From Bacteroidota bacterium (GTDB lineage Bacteria > Bacteroidota > Bacteroidia > Bacteroidales > F082): DNA of 51,019 bases. Positions within the stretch are counted from its first letter, which is position 1, and each line of letters starts with the position of its first letter. The position numbers were made by a program, and so were the translations under genes. Below the pieces are notes generated by a model that saw nothing but the letters and a program-made list of their open reading frames with translations, had not been told where the DNA came from and made no database searches. Positions 37,432 to 45,044 of this stretch are shown here, one piece after another. The DNA lies in NCBI GenBank assembly GCA_016845175.1, contig JAERTD010000106.1, forward strand, positions 1 to 51,019, read 5' to 3'.

Positions 37432-38274
37432 CTACAAATTCAAGGGTTGCCTTATGGTATCAACCGTAAGTGTATCTGCTTCAAACTTCTTTAAATATTC
37501 CTCAAAATCAAAGTCTTCATCCGACCTATACCAAACATCAACGGTTTGCCCGGGCTCCAGAAGCTCGTCGGTCATTGTCTTGGGCTTGGTTTTATATACC
37601 TTGGCATGCTCCATATCCTCTGTATCGAGGAAAAACTCATTGCCCACATTGAGTGATGCAAAATGCAAGGTCCTTTTAACCTCATCTCGCTTCATGGCAA
37701 TCAGAAATGGAAAAGGTACTTTCACCATGGGCTCACCAATTCCAACCAAAAGGTTAATCACTGTTCCCTTCATCAATTCAGTATCAGGCTCAATGGGCTC
37801 ATCACCAATTCGTTGCTCAACCACAGCATTTCTTGCAAAATAATCCACATACTCGAGTGATCCTACAACCAATTCTACTGATTCCAGTGTTACCAAAGCT
37901 TGTCTTAAGGAAAGGTTCTTCAAATTGGGCATCATGACATTACCCGGACTTTTAGCCACTGAAGTCAGATAAATGTGTCGTCCCTGTTTTACTTTGGAAC
38001 CGGGCAATGGGTTTTGCATGATAATGGAACCCGGTGCTGCTTTTTTATCGTAAATCGAGTCAACAATATCAAGGTCGAAGTATTCATCATACCCCTGGTC
38101 TATAAGGTCTTGCTGACTAAGTCCAATGAAATCGGGCACCAGATATACTTTTCCGTGTCGTGTGAAAATATCCAGCGACCACAGGACTAAAAATAGTAAT
38201 GTAACCGATAAAACAGTGACTATAAAAAAATGCTTATAAAACCTTCCACGGCCCAAAAAATAAAAAAAGCCCAT
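37432..38274 (-). CDS. Membrane-anchored PASTA domain protein
   Basis: The 280-residue protein has a short cytoplasmic N-terminus, one membrane segment at about 15-37 (HFFIVTVLSVTLLFLVLWSL), and three PASTA domains at about 42-108, 110-185 and 186-253. Each has the typical 'VPD.IGLS..DL' or 'MPNLKNLSLRQA' start and 'PG..V..G' end ('NPLPGSKVKQG', 'LEPGQTVDVW'). There is no kinase or transpeptidase domain. PASTA domains bind peptidoglycan or beta-lactams, so the protein may sense or organise wall synthesis; the divergent neighbour is ddl, also a wall gene. Confidence 0.9.
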   Translation of the reverse strand: MGFFYFLGRGRFYKHFFIVTVLSVTLLFLVLWSLDIFTRHGKVYLVPDFIGLSQQDLIDQGYDEYFDLDIVDSIYDKKAAPGSIIMQNPLPGSKVKQGRHIYLTSVAKSPGNVMMPNLKNLSLRQALVTLESVELVVGSLEYVDYFARNAVVEQRIGDEPIEPDTELMKGTVINLLVGIGEPMVKVPFPFLIAMKRDEVKRTLHFASLNVGNEFFLDTEDMEHAKVYKTKPKTMTDELLEPGQTVDVWYRSDEDFDFEEYLKKFEADTLTVDTIRQPLNL

Positions 38275-38323
38275 TTGCAGTTATATTAGAACCCAAAAAC
38301 CTGAACGGCTGGATATAAACTCA

Positions 38324-38331
38324 TAACTTTG
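38324..38331 (+). promoter_or_regulatory. -7 box (TAACTTTG) for ddl
   Basis: TAACTTTG fits TAnnTTTG. Downstream, 38334-38359 can fold as a hairpin (TTGCCAGA / TCTGGTAA, one G-U pair) in the 5' UTR. Confidence 0.5.
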
Positions 38332-38381
38332 TTTGCCAGATATTATTGTCTGGTAATCGGCAAAGGTAAAAATTATTAACC

Positions 38382-38387
38382 AAGGAG
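38382..38387 (+). promoter_or_regulatory. ddl: Shine-Dalgarno-like site for ddl (unusual here)
   Basis: AAGGAG lies a few bases before the ATG at 38391. Most genes in this window have no such site, as is typical for Bacteroidota, so this one stands out. Confidence 0.55.
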
Positions 38388-38390
38388 AAC

Positions 38391-39371
38391 ATGATGAATA
38401 TAGCCATAATATGTGGAGGAAACTCAGGAGAATATGAGATTTCAATGGAAAGTGCCAAAGTGGTTAAAAAATATCTGGATAAGGACAAATACGAAGCTTA
38501 TCCCATCGTGATTCGATTTGATGATTGGTATTATCAGGACGATAAGGGAGACAAACATCCCATTGACAAAGCTGATTTCACGCTGAGTTTGAATGGTTCT
38601 ACTGTTAGGTTTGATGCGGTTTTCAATGCCATTCATGGCACACCCGGAGAAGATGGTAAATTTCAGGCCTACCTTGATCTTTTGAAAATTCCTTACACCT
38701 CCTGTGGGGTTGATACCTCAGCACTGACTTTTAACAAGTTCTTCTGTAACCGTTTTGTCAGCGCATTTGGGATCACTGTGGCCCGTTCAATTTCATTCTT
38801 AAAGGGTGAACACATAGATCAATCACTGATCGCCGACCAACTGGGGTTTCCAGTGTTTGTAAAACCTGCTCAAAGTGGCTCCAGTGTTGGGATTAGCAAA
38901 GTACATAACCTGGATGATTTGGATGCCGCCTTTGAAATCGCATTTCAGGAAGATGAACGTATCATCATTGAAGAAAATATTGAAGGTCGTGAACTTGCCT
39001 GTGGTTTGCTGCATGATGGCAAACAACTTATTATCCTTCCCCTGACTGAGATCATAAGTAAGAAGGACTTCTTTGATTACGAGGCCAAATATACCAAGGG
39101 AATGGCCGATGAGATCACACCAGCAGATGTGTCAACAGAAGTCGAACAAGATGTAAAGGCCATTTCAGCCATGCTTTATCATGAAATGAATTGCAAAGGA
39201 TTTGTTCGCTTTGATTTTATTCTTACAGAATCCGAACTCTATTTCCTGGAGGTGAACACCATCCCAGGCATCTCCGAGGCAAGCATCATGCCTCAAATGG
39301 CTGTGTCTTACGGAATGAAACTGTCAGACTTTTTCGACAAGTCGTTGGAGGCCATATGGCAATCCCACTAG
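38391..39371 (+). CDS. ddl: D-alanine--D-alanine ligase
   Basis: The protein has 326 residues (a second Met follows directly at 38394). ATP-grasp motifs: 'GGNSGEYEISMESA' at the N-terminus, 'AIHGTPGEDGKFQAYL', 'FPVFVKPAQSGSSVGISKV', 'RFDFILTESELYFLEVNTIPG'. It makes the D-Ala-D-Ala dipeptide for peptidoglycan. It is divergent from the PASTA gene and its last 4 bases overlap the end of rdgB (convergent). Confidence 0.96.
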   Translation: MMNIAIICGGNSGEYEISMESAKVVKKYLDKDKYEAYPIVIRFDDWYYQDDKGDKHPIDKADFTLSLNGSTVRFDAVFNAIHGTPGEDGKFQAYLDLLKIPYTSCGVDTSALTFNKFFCNRFVSAFGITVARSISFLKGEHIDQSLIADQLGFPVFVKPAQSGSSVGISKVHNLDDLDAAFEIAFQEDERIIIEENIEGRELACGLLHDGKQLIILPLTEIISKKDFFDYEAKYTKGMADEITPADVSTEVEQDVKAISAMLYHEMNCKGFVRFDFILTESELYFLEVNTIPGISEASIMPQMAVSYGMKLSDFFDKSLEAIWQSH

Positions 39372-39946
39372 TGGGATACCAGGAATTTCGCCAGCTTTTT
39401 AACAGCTAATGCCCTGTGACTGGTAGCGTTTTTCAAGGCTGCAGGCATCTCTGCAAAGCTTTGTTCATAGCCATCAGGGATAAATATGGGATCATAGCCA
39501 AAACCTTTCTCTCCGTGTTTTTCATGAGTAATGCTACCACTAACACTTCCTTCAAACAGATGCTCCTGACCATTAAGCCATAATGAAATAATGGTAACAA
39601 ACCTTGCTTTTCTGTTGTCAACACCCTTCAACTCTTCCAGTACTTTCATCATATTATGTTCAGCAATACAATCTTCACCAGCATATCTTGCAGAATAGAC
39701 ACCAGGTTTTCCCCCAAGAGCCGCTACTTCTAATCCGGTGTCATCAGCGAAACAATTGCTGGAGAAGTGCTTATAAATACATTGGGACTTTAAGGAAGCA
39801 TTTTCACTCAGAGTTTGAGCAGTTTCAGGGATTTCTTCGTAGTATCCCATATCTTCCAGGCCCAATACTGTAAAACTATCTTTAAGTATACTTTGTATCT
39901 CCTGAAGTTTGTGCTTATTGTGGGTGGCGAAAATGATTTCTTTCAT
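39368..39946 (-). CDS. rdgB: Non-canonical purine NTP pyrophosphatase (RdgB/HAM1)
   Basis: The protein has 192 residues. Features: 'IFATHNKHKLQEIQSIL' at the N-terminus, 'NCFADDTGLEVAALGGKPGVYSARYAG' and 'KGFGYDPIFIPDGYEQSFAEM' with 'ISHRAL'-type end ('NATSHRALAVKKL'). It hydrolyses ITP, dITP and XTP and keeps these bases out of DNA and RNA. It ends on the ddl stop codon. Confidence 0.95.
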   Translation of the reverse strand: MKEIIFATHNKHKLQEIQSILKDSFTVLGLEDMGYYEEIPETAQTLSENASLKSQCIYKHFSSNCFADDTGLEVAALGGKPGVYSARYAGEDCIAEHNMMKVLEELKGVDNRKARFVTIISLWLNGQEHLFEGSVSGSITHEKHGEKGFGYDPIFIPDGYEQSFAEMPAALKNATSHRALAVKKLAKFLVSH

Positions 39947-39975
39947 AGACGTTTTTATAAACTAATGGATACCCA

Positions 39976-39983
39976 CAAAAATA
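39976..39983 (-). promoter_or_regulatory. -7 box (TATTTTTG) for rdgB
   Basis: On the minus strand TATTTTTG matches TAnnTTTG and lies 29 bases before the rdgB start at 39946. Confidence 0.5.
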
Positions 39984-40031
39984 AGACTTATCCTTGCCGG
40001 TAACTGAAAATAATTCATGCAAATAATTTGT

Positions 40032-40039
40032 TACATTTG
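40032..40039 (+). promoter_or_regulatory. -7 box (TACATTTG) for the 94-residue lipoprotein
   Basis: TACATTTG matches TAnnTTTG and lies 32 bases before the ATG at 40072. Confidence 0.5.
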
Positions 40040-40071
40040 GTATTCAAACCCTAACAATAAAACAAACTACT

Positions 40072-40356
40072 ATGAAAACATTAAAAGCCCTCTTCCTTAT
40101 CTCCCTGGTAAGTATTGCGCTTGTAGCTTGTGAAAGCCAAACAAAGGCAGATACATGGACTGCAGAACAAAAAACCGAATGGACTGAAAGCTGTTTACAA
40201 TTTATGGAATCAAAGGAGGTGGAAGCCGATCAAGCTAAAAACTTCTGTGATTGTATGCTTGAGAAAACCTCCGCAAAATACACCTCAGAGGAAGCAGCTA
40301 AAATCACTGAGGAAGAAGAAAGAAAATTGTGGGAGTCTTGCGATTTTAGGTGGTAA
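40072..40356 (+). CDS. Small lipoprotein with Cys-x-Cys helix
   Basis: The 94-residue protein has a lipoprotein signal (MKTLKALFLISLVSIALVAC, Cys at 20). The mature part is helical and charged, with four further Cys positions: 'WTESCLQF', 'NFCDCMLEKTSAKY' and 'LWESCDF'. This arrangement of small Bacteroidota lipoproteins or periplasmic proteins suggests two disulfides holding a helical hairpin (inference). It has its own promoter and is followed by 169 bases with no gene. Function unknown. Confidence 0.8.
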   Translation: MKTLKALFLISLVSIALVACESQTKADTWTAEQKTEWTESCLQFMESKEVEADQAKNFCDCMLEKTSAKYTSEEAAKITEEEERKLWESCDFRW

Positions 40357-40525
40357 CAAGACTCTTTGAGGTATAATTGTATTGGCAATGATTCATCGGA
40401 CATAGTATGGTAAAAACAACCAGGATCATGAACCAAATCCGCTAATGGGGCTAAATCCCGCTTTATGCCTTATTCAAAATAAATCTTATATTCGCTTTAT
40501 AAATTATTAACCAAACATTTGAAAT

Positions 40526-42229
40526 ATGAAAAAATTTACACTCATTTTCCTTGGTTTGTTGATTGGTATGCCTATGATGTATGCCGGTGGATTGATCCAC
40601 AATACAAACCAAAGTGCCGCTTGGTCGAGGATATTGGTGAGAGATGCGACAACAGAAATTGATGCGGTCTATTTTAACCCGGCCGGCCTAACAAAACTAG
40701 CAGATGGCTTTCACATATCATTATCAAGTCAGAGCATTTTCCAAACACAGACTATCACAAACACTTTCCCTTATTTGAACGAGAGTGAATACATTGGAAA
40801 AATTACTGCTCCTGTATTTCCATCCGTTTACCTGGCATACAAAACAGGTAACTGGGCTTTCTCCCTGGGTGTAAATGCTATTGGTGGTGGCGGTGGTGCC
40901 AAATTTGACAAAGGTGTTCCCATGATGGAAATGGGCCTCGCTGCTATGGTACCGATGATGCAAGGCATGTTTCCAGATGACGGTATTACCGGTTATTCAG
41001 CTGATATGATGTTTGAAGGAAAATCAGCCTACTGGGGAATCCAGGGGGGTATCAGTTATGCCATAAACGACAACTTTTCCATTTATGCCGGAGCTCGTTA
41101 TGTGATGGCTAAAACAACCTATGAAGGTTACCTCAAAGACATTACCTTAACTACTGCTGGTGGTGACACACGTGCAGATGCCTATTTGGGTGGAAAATCC
41201 CAGGATTTTTCTGAACAATCAGTGGCGGCAACTGAAGCTGCAACACTGGCACAGGGTGCTGGAGATCTGATGCAACCCTTGATTGATGCTGGTGCAGGTG
41301 GCTATACAATCGCAGAAGCAACCGCAGGTGGTATTTTAACTCCTGAACAAGCAGCACAAATGGTTGGTGGTTTGATGCAATTTGGCTATACAGCTGAAGA
41401 GATTGGCCTTATGAATATTGGTGAAGCACAAGGTGCCTTCTATTATCAAAATGCATATTATTCTGCAGCTTCAGAGCAACTCACTGCTGCAGCTATGCAA
41501 TTTGGTGCCATGGCCATGTTGATGGGCGACCAGGTAGGAGATATTACACAAGAAGGTACTGGTATAACCCCTATAGTGGGTATGAACCTGTCATTCCTGG
41601 ATGACGATATCAACATTGGTTTCAAATATGAATTCAGAACCAAAATGGATATCACCCAAACAGTACCTGAAGGCAAAGGATTTGCCATTGGCCTGGAAGA
41701 AAACGGTGAAACCATTTATATGTTTGTTGATGGCCAGGTAACTAAAGAAGATATTCCTGCTATGTTATCCATTGGATTTGATTGGAAAGTTGCTGAGGCA
41801 TGGAAACTCTCCTTGGGTTACCACTCCTATCTTGACAAATCAACCCGTCAGGAAAATGAAAACAGAGCCAATCATGCCACAACTATCGACAATAATTTCT
41901 GGGAGTTTGGTTTAGGACTTGAATATGATATCAATGAAAAATTCCTGGTGAGTCTTGGTTATTTACGTGCTGAAACTGGTGTAAATGAGTTTTACCAGTC
42001 AAACTTAGGATTCAGTCTGACCACAAACACTATTGGTGGTGGTGCTGCCTGGAAAATCAACGATATGTTCAAACTCAATCTTGGTGGATACTATGTCATG
42101 TATGATCAGCAGGATTACAACTTGAATTATCGTGTGGGTGATACCCCTGTTCCTTATACAGAGAGCTATCTAAAAAGCACTTTTGCAGGAGCCATCGGTG
42201 TTGATATTACCATAGGATCAAAAAAATAA
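40526..42229 (+). CDS. OmpP1/FadL/TodX-family outer-membrane porin with large Ala-rich insertion
   Basis: The protein has 567 residues; family members are usually about 420-500. The N-terminus is typical (signal 1-20, then 'GGLIHNTNQSAAWSRILVRDA' and 'AVYFNPAGLTKLADG'), and the C-terminal half forms barrel strands ending 'GAIGVDITIGSKK'. Residues about 220-342 instead are rich in Ala, Gly, Gln and Met ('SVAATEAATLAQGAGDL', 'GGILTPEQAAQMVGGLMQFG', 'ASEQLTAAAMQFGAMAMLM') and look helical. Such porins import hydrophobic compounds such as long-chain fatty acids. A terminator follows at 42253. Confidence 0.9.
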   Translation: MKKFTLIFLGLLIGMPMMYAGGLIHNTNQSAAWSRILVRDATTEIDAVYFNPAGLTKLADGFHISLSSQSIFQTQTITNTFPYLNESEYIGKITAPVFPSVYLAYKTGNWAFSLGVNAIGGGGGAKFDKGVPMMEMGLAAMVPMMQGMFPDDGITGYSADMMFEGKSAYWGIQGGISYAINDNFSIYAGARYVMAKTTYEGYLKDITLTTAGGDTRADAYLGGKSQDFSEQSVAATEAATLAQGAGDLMQPLIDAGAGGYTIAEATAGGILTPEQAAQMVGGLMQFGYTAEEIGLMNIGEAQGAFYYQNAYYSAASEQLTAAAMQFGAMAMLMGDQVGDITQEGTGITPIVGMNLSFLDDDINIGFKYEFRTKMDITQTVPEGKGFAIGLEENGETIYMFVDGQVTKEDIPAMLSIGFDWKVAEAWKLSLGYHSYLDKSTRQENENRANHATTIDNNFWEFGLGLEYDINEKFLVSLGYLRAETGVNEFYQSNLGFSLTTNTIGGGAAWKINDMFKLNLGGYYVMYDQQDYNLNYRVGDTPVPYTESYLKSTFAGAIGVDITIGSKK

Positions 42230-42252
42230 ATTCATCTACTGCGTAAAAAAAG

Positions 42253-42281
42253 CCACAAGGATCTCCTTGTGGTTTTTTTTT
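42253..42281 (+). terminator. Rho-independent terminator after the OmpP1-family gene
   Basis: The perfect stem CCACAAGGA / TCCTTGTGG has a 2-base loop and is followed by nine T residues. Confidence 0.88.
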
Positions 42282-42313
42282 GCTTTACTTTTGGATACCA
42301 ACTCCCATAGCCT

Positions 42314-43027
42314 ATGCGCACCAACTGTTTTCTTCTCATCTTATTGCTGACACACTCCCTTCTTATGGGACAAGTTCAGGAAAAACCAAATTTTGCCTTG
42401 GCAACCCATCCCATGATGGTCATGGAATACTCAGATAACTCCATTGAAGTACATATCAGAATCAGTGTGGAAAACCAATTGTCGACAGGGAGCTTTTGTG
42501 CCGACAAACACATTTATATTGAAGATATCAGCAGTCGCAAAACTAAGATGCTGGTTAAGGCTGATGGAATCCCTTATTGTCCTGATCAATATGTTTTCAA
42601 AGAAGTTGGTGAGCGACTGGAATTTCAGTTGTATTTTCCTCCTTTCGCGGAGAAGGTACGCTATATAAACTTGGTGGAGGATTGTCAGGATTATTGTTTT
42701 ACAATCTATGGTTTAATTGTAGATCCTTCACTTAACCAAACCATCAACGATGGTTACAACGCCTTTAACGCCGGTGACTATGTTACTGCCTTGGAGTTCT
42801 TTTCTAGGTCTGTTAATAGCAGCAAAGATTATCCCTACGGGCATCTCATATTCAACCTCCTTCAGGTCCATGCCAAATTAAATCATATGGATCAGGCCCG
42901 GGAACTCTATCAAAAGATTAAGACTTCTGATTTTACTGATAGGGATTTTATTCTGGATAAACTAAAAAAGGAACCCTATTACTTCAAACTGCAAGAGAAG
43001 ACTGAGTCATCTAATGACTCCAATTAA
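42314..43027 (+). CDS. Secreted protein with DsbD-N-like and TPR regions
   Basis: The 237-residue protein has a signal peptide (1-20, ending LLMGQ). An N-terminal beta-sandwich part (about 22-130) has paired Cys residues ('GSFCADKHIYIED', 'IPYCPDQYVF', 'EDCQDYCFTIYG') and recalls domains that precede DsbD-like modules, but this is weak. A TPR pair follows at about 140-215 ('GYNAFNAGDYVTALEFFSRSV', 'LLQVHAKLNHMDQARELYQKI'). No membrane domain. The gene overlaps the end of the convergent ung gene by 17 bases. Confidence 0.68.
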   Translation: MRTNCFLLILLLTHSLLMGQVQEKPNFALATHPMMVMEYSDNSIEVHIRISVENQLSTGSFCADKHIYIEDISSRKTKMLVKADGIPYCPDQYVFKEVGERLEFQLYFPPFAEKVRYINLVEDCQDYCFTIYGLIVDPSLNQTINDGYNAFNAGDYVTALEFFSRSVNSSKDYPYGHLIFNLLQVHAKLNHMDQARELYQKIKTSDFTDRDFILDKLKKEPYYFKLQEKTESSNDSN

Positions 43028-43688
43028 TGGCTTCCAAACCTCCTGCCACTAGCAATTCGTTTGTTTTCGAGAAATGTTTACAACCAAAGAACCCGCGATT
43101 GGCAGACAATGGTGAAGGATGTGGTGCCACCAACACATAGTGACGACTGCTATCAATTAATTCTTTTTTGGCCTGTGCATATTTTCCCCAGAGTATAAAC
43201 ACCACCCCTGCCCTGAGGTTGGAAATCGTTTGGATCACCTGGTCAGTAAATCGCTCCCAACCTTTTCCCTGATGTGAACCGGCTTCACCGGAACGTACAC
43301 TTAAGGTTGCATTCAGCAAAAGGACTCCTTGTCTGGCCCAATGTTCAAGATTGCCAGAAGTTGGTATGGGCATCCCAATGTCCGAGTGAAGCTCCTTATA
43401 AATATTTCTTAGAGAAGGGGGAAAGGGAATTCCTTCTGGTACTGAGAAGCATAAGCCATGTGCCTGTCCCGGTCCATGGTAAGGATCCTGACCCAACAAA
43501 ACAACCTTCACTGCTGGCAAAGGCGTTAAATTAAAGGCTGAAAAAATAAGAGATCCGGGAGGAAAAATAGTTTGGTCTTTCTTCTCGGTTTTAAGGAAAT
43601 CAATGAGTTCGCTGAAATAGCTTGACTGGAACTCTTCTGAAAGTGCAAGCCCCCAACTATCCTCTATTTCAGGTGTGTTTACAGACAT
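43011..43688 (-). CDS. ung: Uracil-DNA glycosylase
   Basis: The protein has 225 residues. Family 1 motifs: 'VVLLGQDPYHGPGQAHGLCF' (catalytic Asp and water-activating region), 'VLLLNATLSVRSGEAGSHQG' and 'VLVAPHPSPLSANRGFFGCKHF' (His motif). It removes uracil from DNA. It overlaps the convergent TPR gene by 17 bases and has its start at 43688. Confidence 0.96.
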   Translation of the reverse strand: MSVNTPEIEDSWGLALSEEFQSSYFSELIDFLKTEKKDQTIFPPGSLIFSAFNLTPLPAVKVVLLGQDPYHGPGQAHGLCFSVPEGIPFPPSLRNIYKELHSDIGMPIPTSGNLEHWARQGVLLLNATLSVRSGEAGSHQGKGWERFTDQVIQTISNLRAGVVFILWGKYAQAKKELIDSSRHYVLVAPHPSPLSANRGFFGCKHFSKTNELLVAGGLEAINWSH

Positions 43689-43791
43689 TGAATAAAGATA
43701 GGCTAGTTTTACAATAAAAGGAGTAAAATCTTGTTATTTACTTAAAATGTGTGTTTCTTTGTCCGTTACTAATACGTTACTTTGTAAAGTT

Positions 43792-43920
43792 ATGAAAAAA
43801 ATATTGATACTCATTTCTGGTGTATTATTGGTTGTTGTATTCGCAACATCTTGTAAATCATCTCAGAAATGTGCTGCTTATGGGGAATCCCACAAGTATC
43901 AAAAAGAATCAAGATACTAA
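43792..43920 (+). CDS. 42-residue lipoprotein
   Basis: A short frame from ATG 43792 to TAA 43918-43920 gives 42 residues. It has a strong lipoprotein signal (MKKILILISGVLLVVVFATSC, Cys at 21), then the tail 'KSSQKCAAYGESHKYQKESRY'. The 'C-x-AYG' motif near the end is like small Bacteroidota lipoproteins I have seen, but I cannot name the family. It is preceded by a near-consensus box around 43776-43784 and followed by a hairpin at 43928-43948. Too short for most gene finders. Confidence 0.65.
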   Translation: MKKILILISGVLLVVVFATSCKSSQKCAAYGESHKYQKESRY

Positions 43921-43927
43921 ATAATTC

Positions 43928-43948
43928 AGGCCAAGAAAGGCCTTTTGT
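43928..43948 (+). terminator. Possible weak terminator after the 42-residue lipoprotein
   Basis: The stem AGGCC / GGCCT (loop AAGAAA) is followed by TTTTGTTTTG. Short stem, so uncertain. Confidence 0.5.
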
Positions 43949-43990
43949 TTTGTTTCAACTGGCTTTTGGCCAGCTATTCCTTTGTTATGC

Positions 43991-44773
43991 ATGCAAAAAG
44001 CAGGAAAAATATTACTTATTTTAAGCATAGTATTTTCAGCTTGGCATGCCTATGCTCAGTTTGATACTGAGGTCTACGATAGTCTCGACAATAAAATCTT
44101 ATACAACCGCCAGAAAAGTTATGGTGTAATTGCCCATAACCTGGGTTTAGGAGTGCAATTTCGCACTGGCAAAAGGCTTTCCATATTTAAAACAAGGATG
44201 CTTGAGTTTGAATTCGTCACCATGAAGTCGTATAAGCAGATAAAAATGCTGAATCCATATCCGAGTAATGCCAGAAGATTTGTCTATGGCAAACTCAATG
44301 AAGGTTTCTTTCTCAGAGCCAATATGGTATGGAAAAAGCTTCTAAACAGAAAACCCTACTGGGGAGGAGTTGAAGTGCGATGGATCTATGGTGGTGGTGT
44401 GAGCCTAGGAATCGCTAAACCCTACTATTTATACGTCGTTTATAGTGTCACTACCCCTGATGGCTATGAAGATTACCAAATCCTTACTGAGCAATACGAT
44501 AAGAACCAGCAATCCTGGGATATGATTTATGGCAGGGCTCCTTTTACCAGGGGATTGAACGAAATTACTGTACACCCTGGCATTCACTTAAAAACAGGTC
44601 TTAATTTCGAGTTTGGAAAAAACATGACCCGAATAAAGGCCCTCGAGATAGGTGGTGCATTGGATATTATTCCTTTTGGCATGACCATCATGGCTGAATC
44701 TGGTGAAAACCAGATGGTATTCCCTACCCTATTCCTCAACTTCAGTTTGGGCAAACGGTATAATAAGTATTAA
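43991..44773 (+). CDS. Predicted outer-membrane beta-barrel protein
   Basis: The protein has 260 residues from the ATG at 43991 (a TTG at 43982 is less likely). A signal peptide (MQKAGKILLILSIVF..., ending AYAQ) is followed by alternating beta strands ('GVIAHNLGLGVQFRTGKRL', 'VEVRWIYGGGVSLGIAKP') and a conserved C-terminal part 'GLNEITVHPGIHLKTGLNFEFG'. There are no binding or catalytic motifs. This pattern fits a small Bacteroidota barrel. A 271-base gene-free region follows (44774-45044) with nothing further found except the terminator of the next operon. Confidence 0.7.
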   Translation: MQKAGKILLILSIVFSAWHAYAQFDTEVYDSLDNKILYNRQKSYGVIAHNLGLGVQFRTGKRLSIFKTRMLEFEFVTMKSYKQIKMLNPYPSNARRFVYGKLNEGFFLRANMVWKKLLNRKPYWGGVEVRWIYGGGVSLGIAKPYYLYVVYSVTTPDGYEDYQILTEQYDKNQQSWDMIYGRAPFTRGLNEITVHPGIHLKTGLNFEFGKNMTRIKALEIGGALDIIPFGMTIMAESGENQMVFPTLFLNFSLGKRYNKY

Positions 44774-44993
44774 AGCTTTTCAGAATCTTCCCTGGTTTCT
44801 CTGCCATTGTGTAAGCAAGCATTACTTTAAACATGTTTCACAGATACAGTTATTATGGATTGTAAGGACTTTGCATTTGCAATATGTCTAAGCAGTTCCC
44901 AGACTCAGGTAGCCATCCATTTTAAGGCTTTTGAGCGACTATTAGTGAATCCTCTAAGGTGGACTGGTTTGCATACAAATCTGTCTTAGGACA

Positions 44994-45023
44994 CAAAAAA
45001 AGGGGAACCTATTGGCTCCCCTT
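44994..45023 (-). terminator. Rho-independent terminator after the T9SS propeller genes
   Basis: On the minus strand AAGGGG / CCCCTT (12-base loop) is followed by a run of T; it lies 22 bases after the stop of the 45045-47333 gene. Confidence 0.8.
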
Positions 45024-45044
45024 GAATGATATTCATTTATGAAC

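Noticed and set aside
44703..44891. Open frame after the outer-membrane protein gene
   Set aside because: Overlaps the end of a real gene, low-complexity translation, no start signal.
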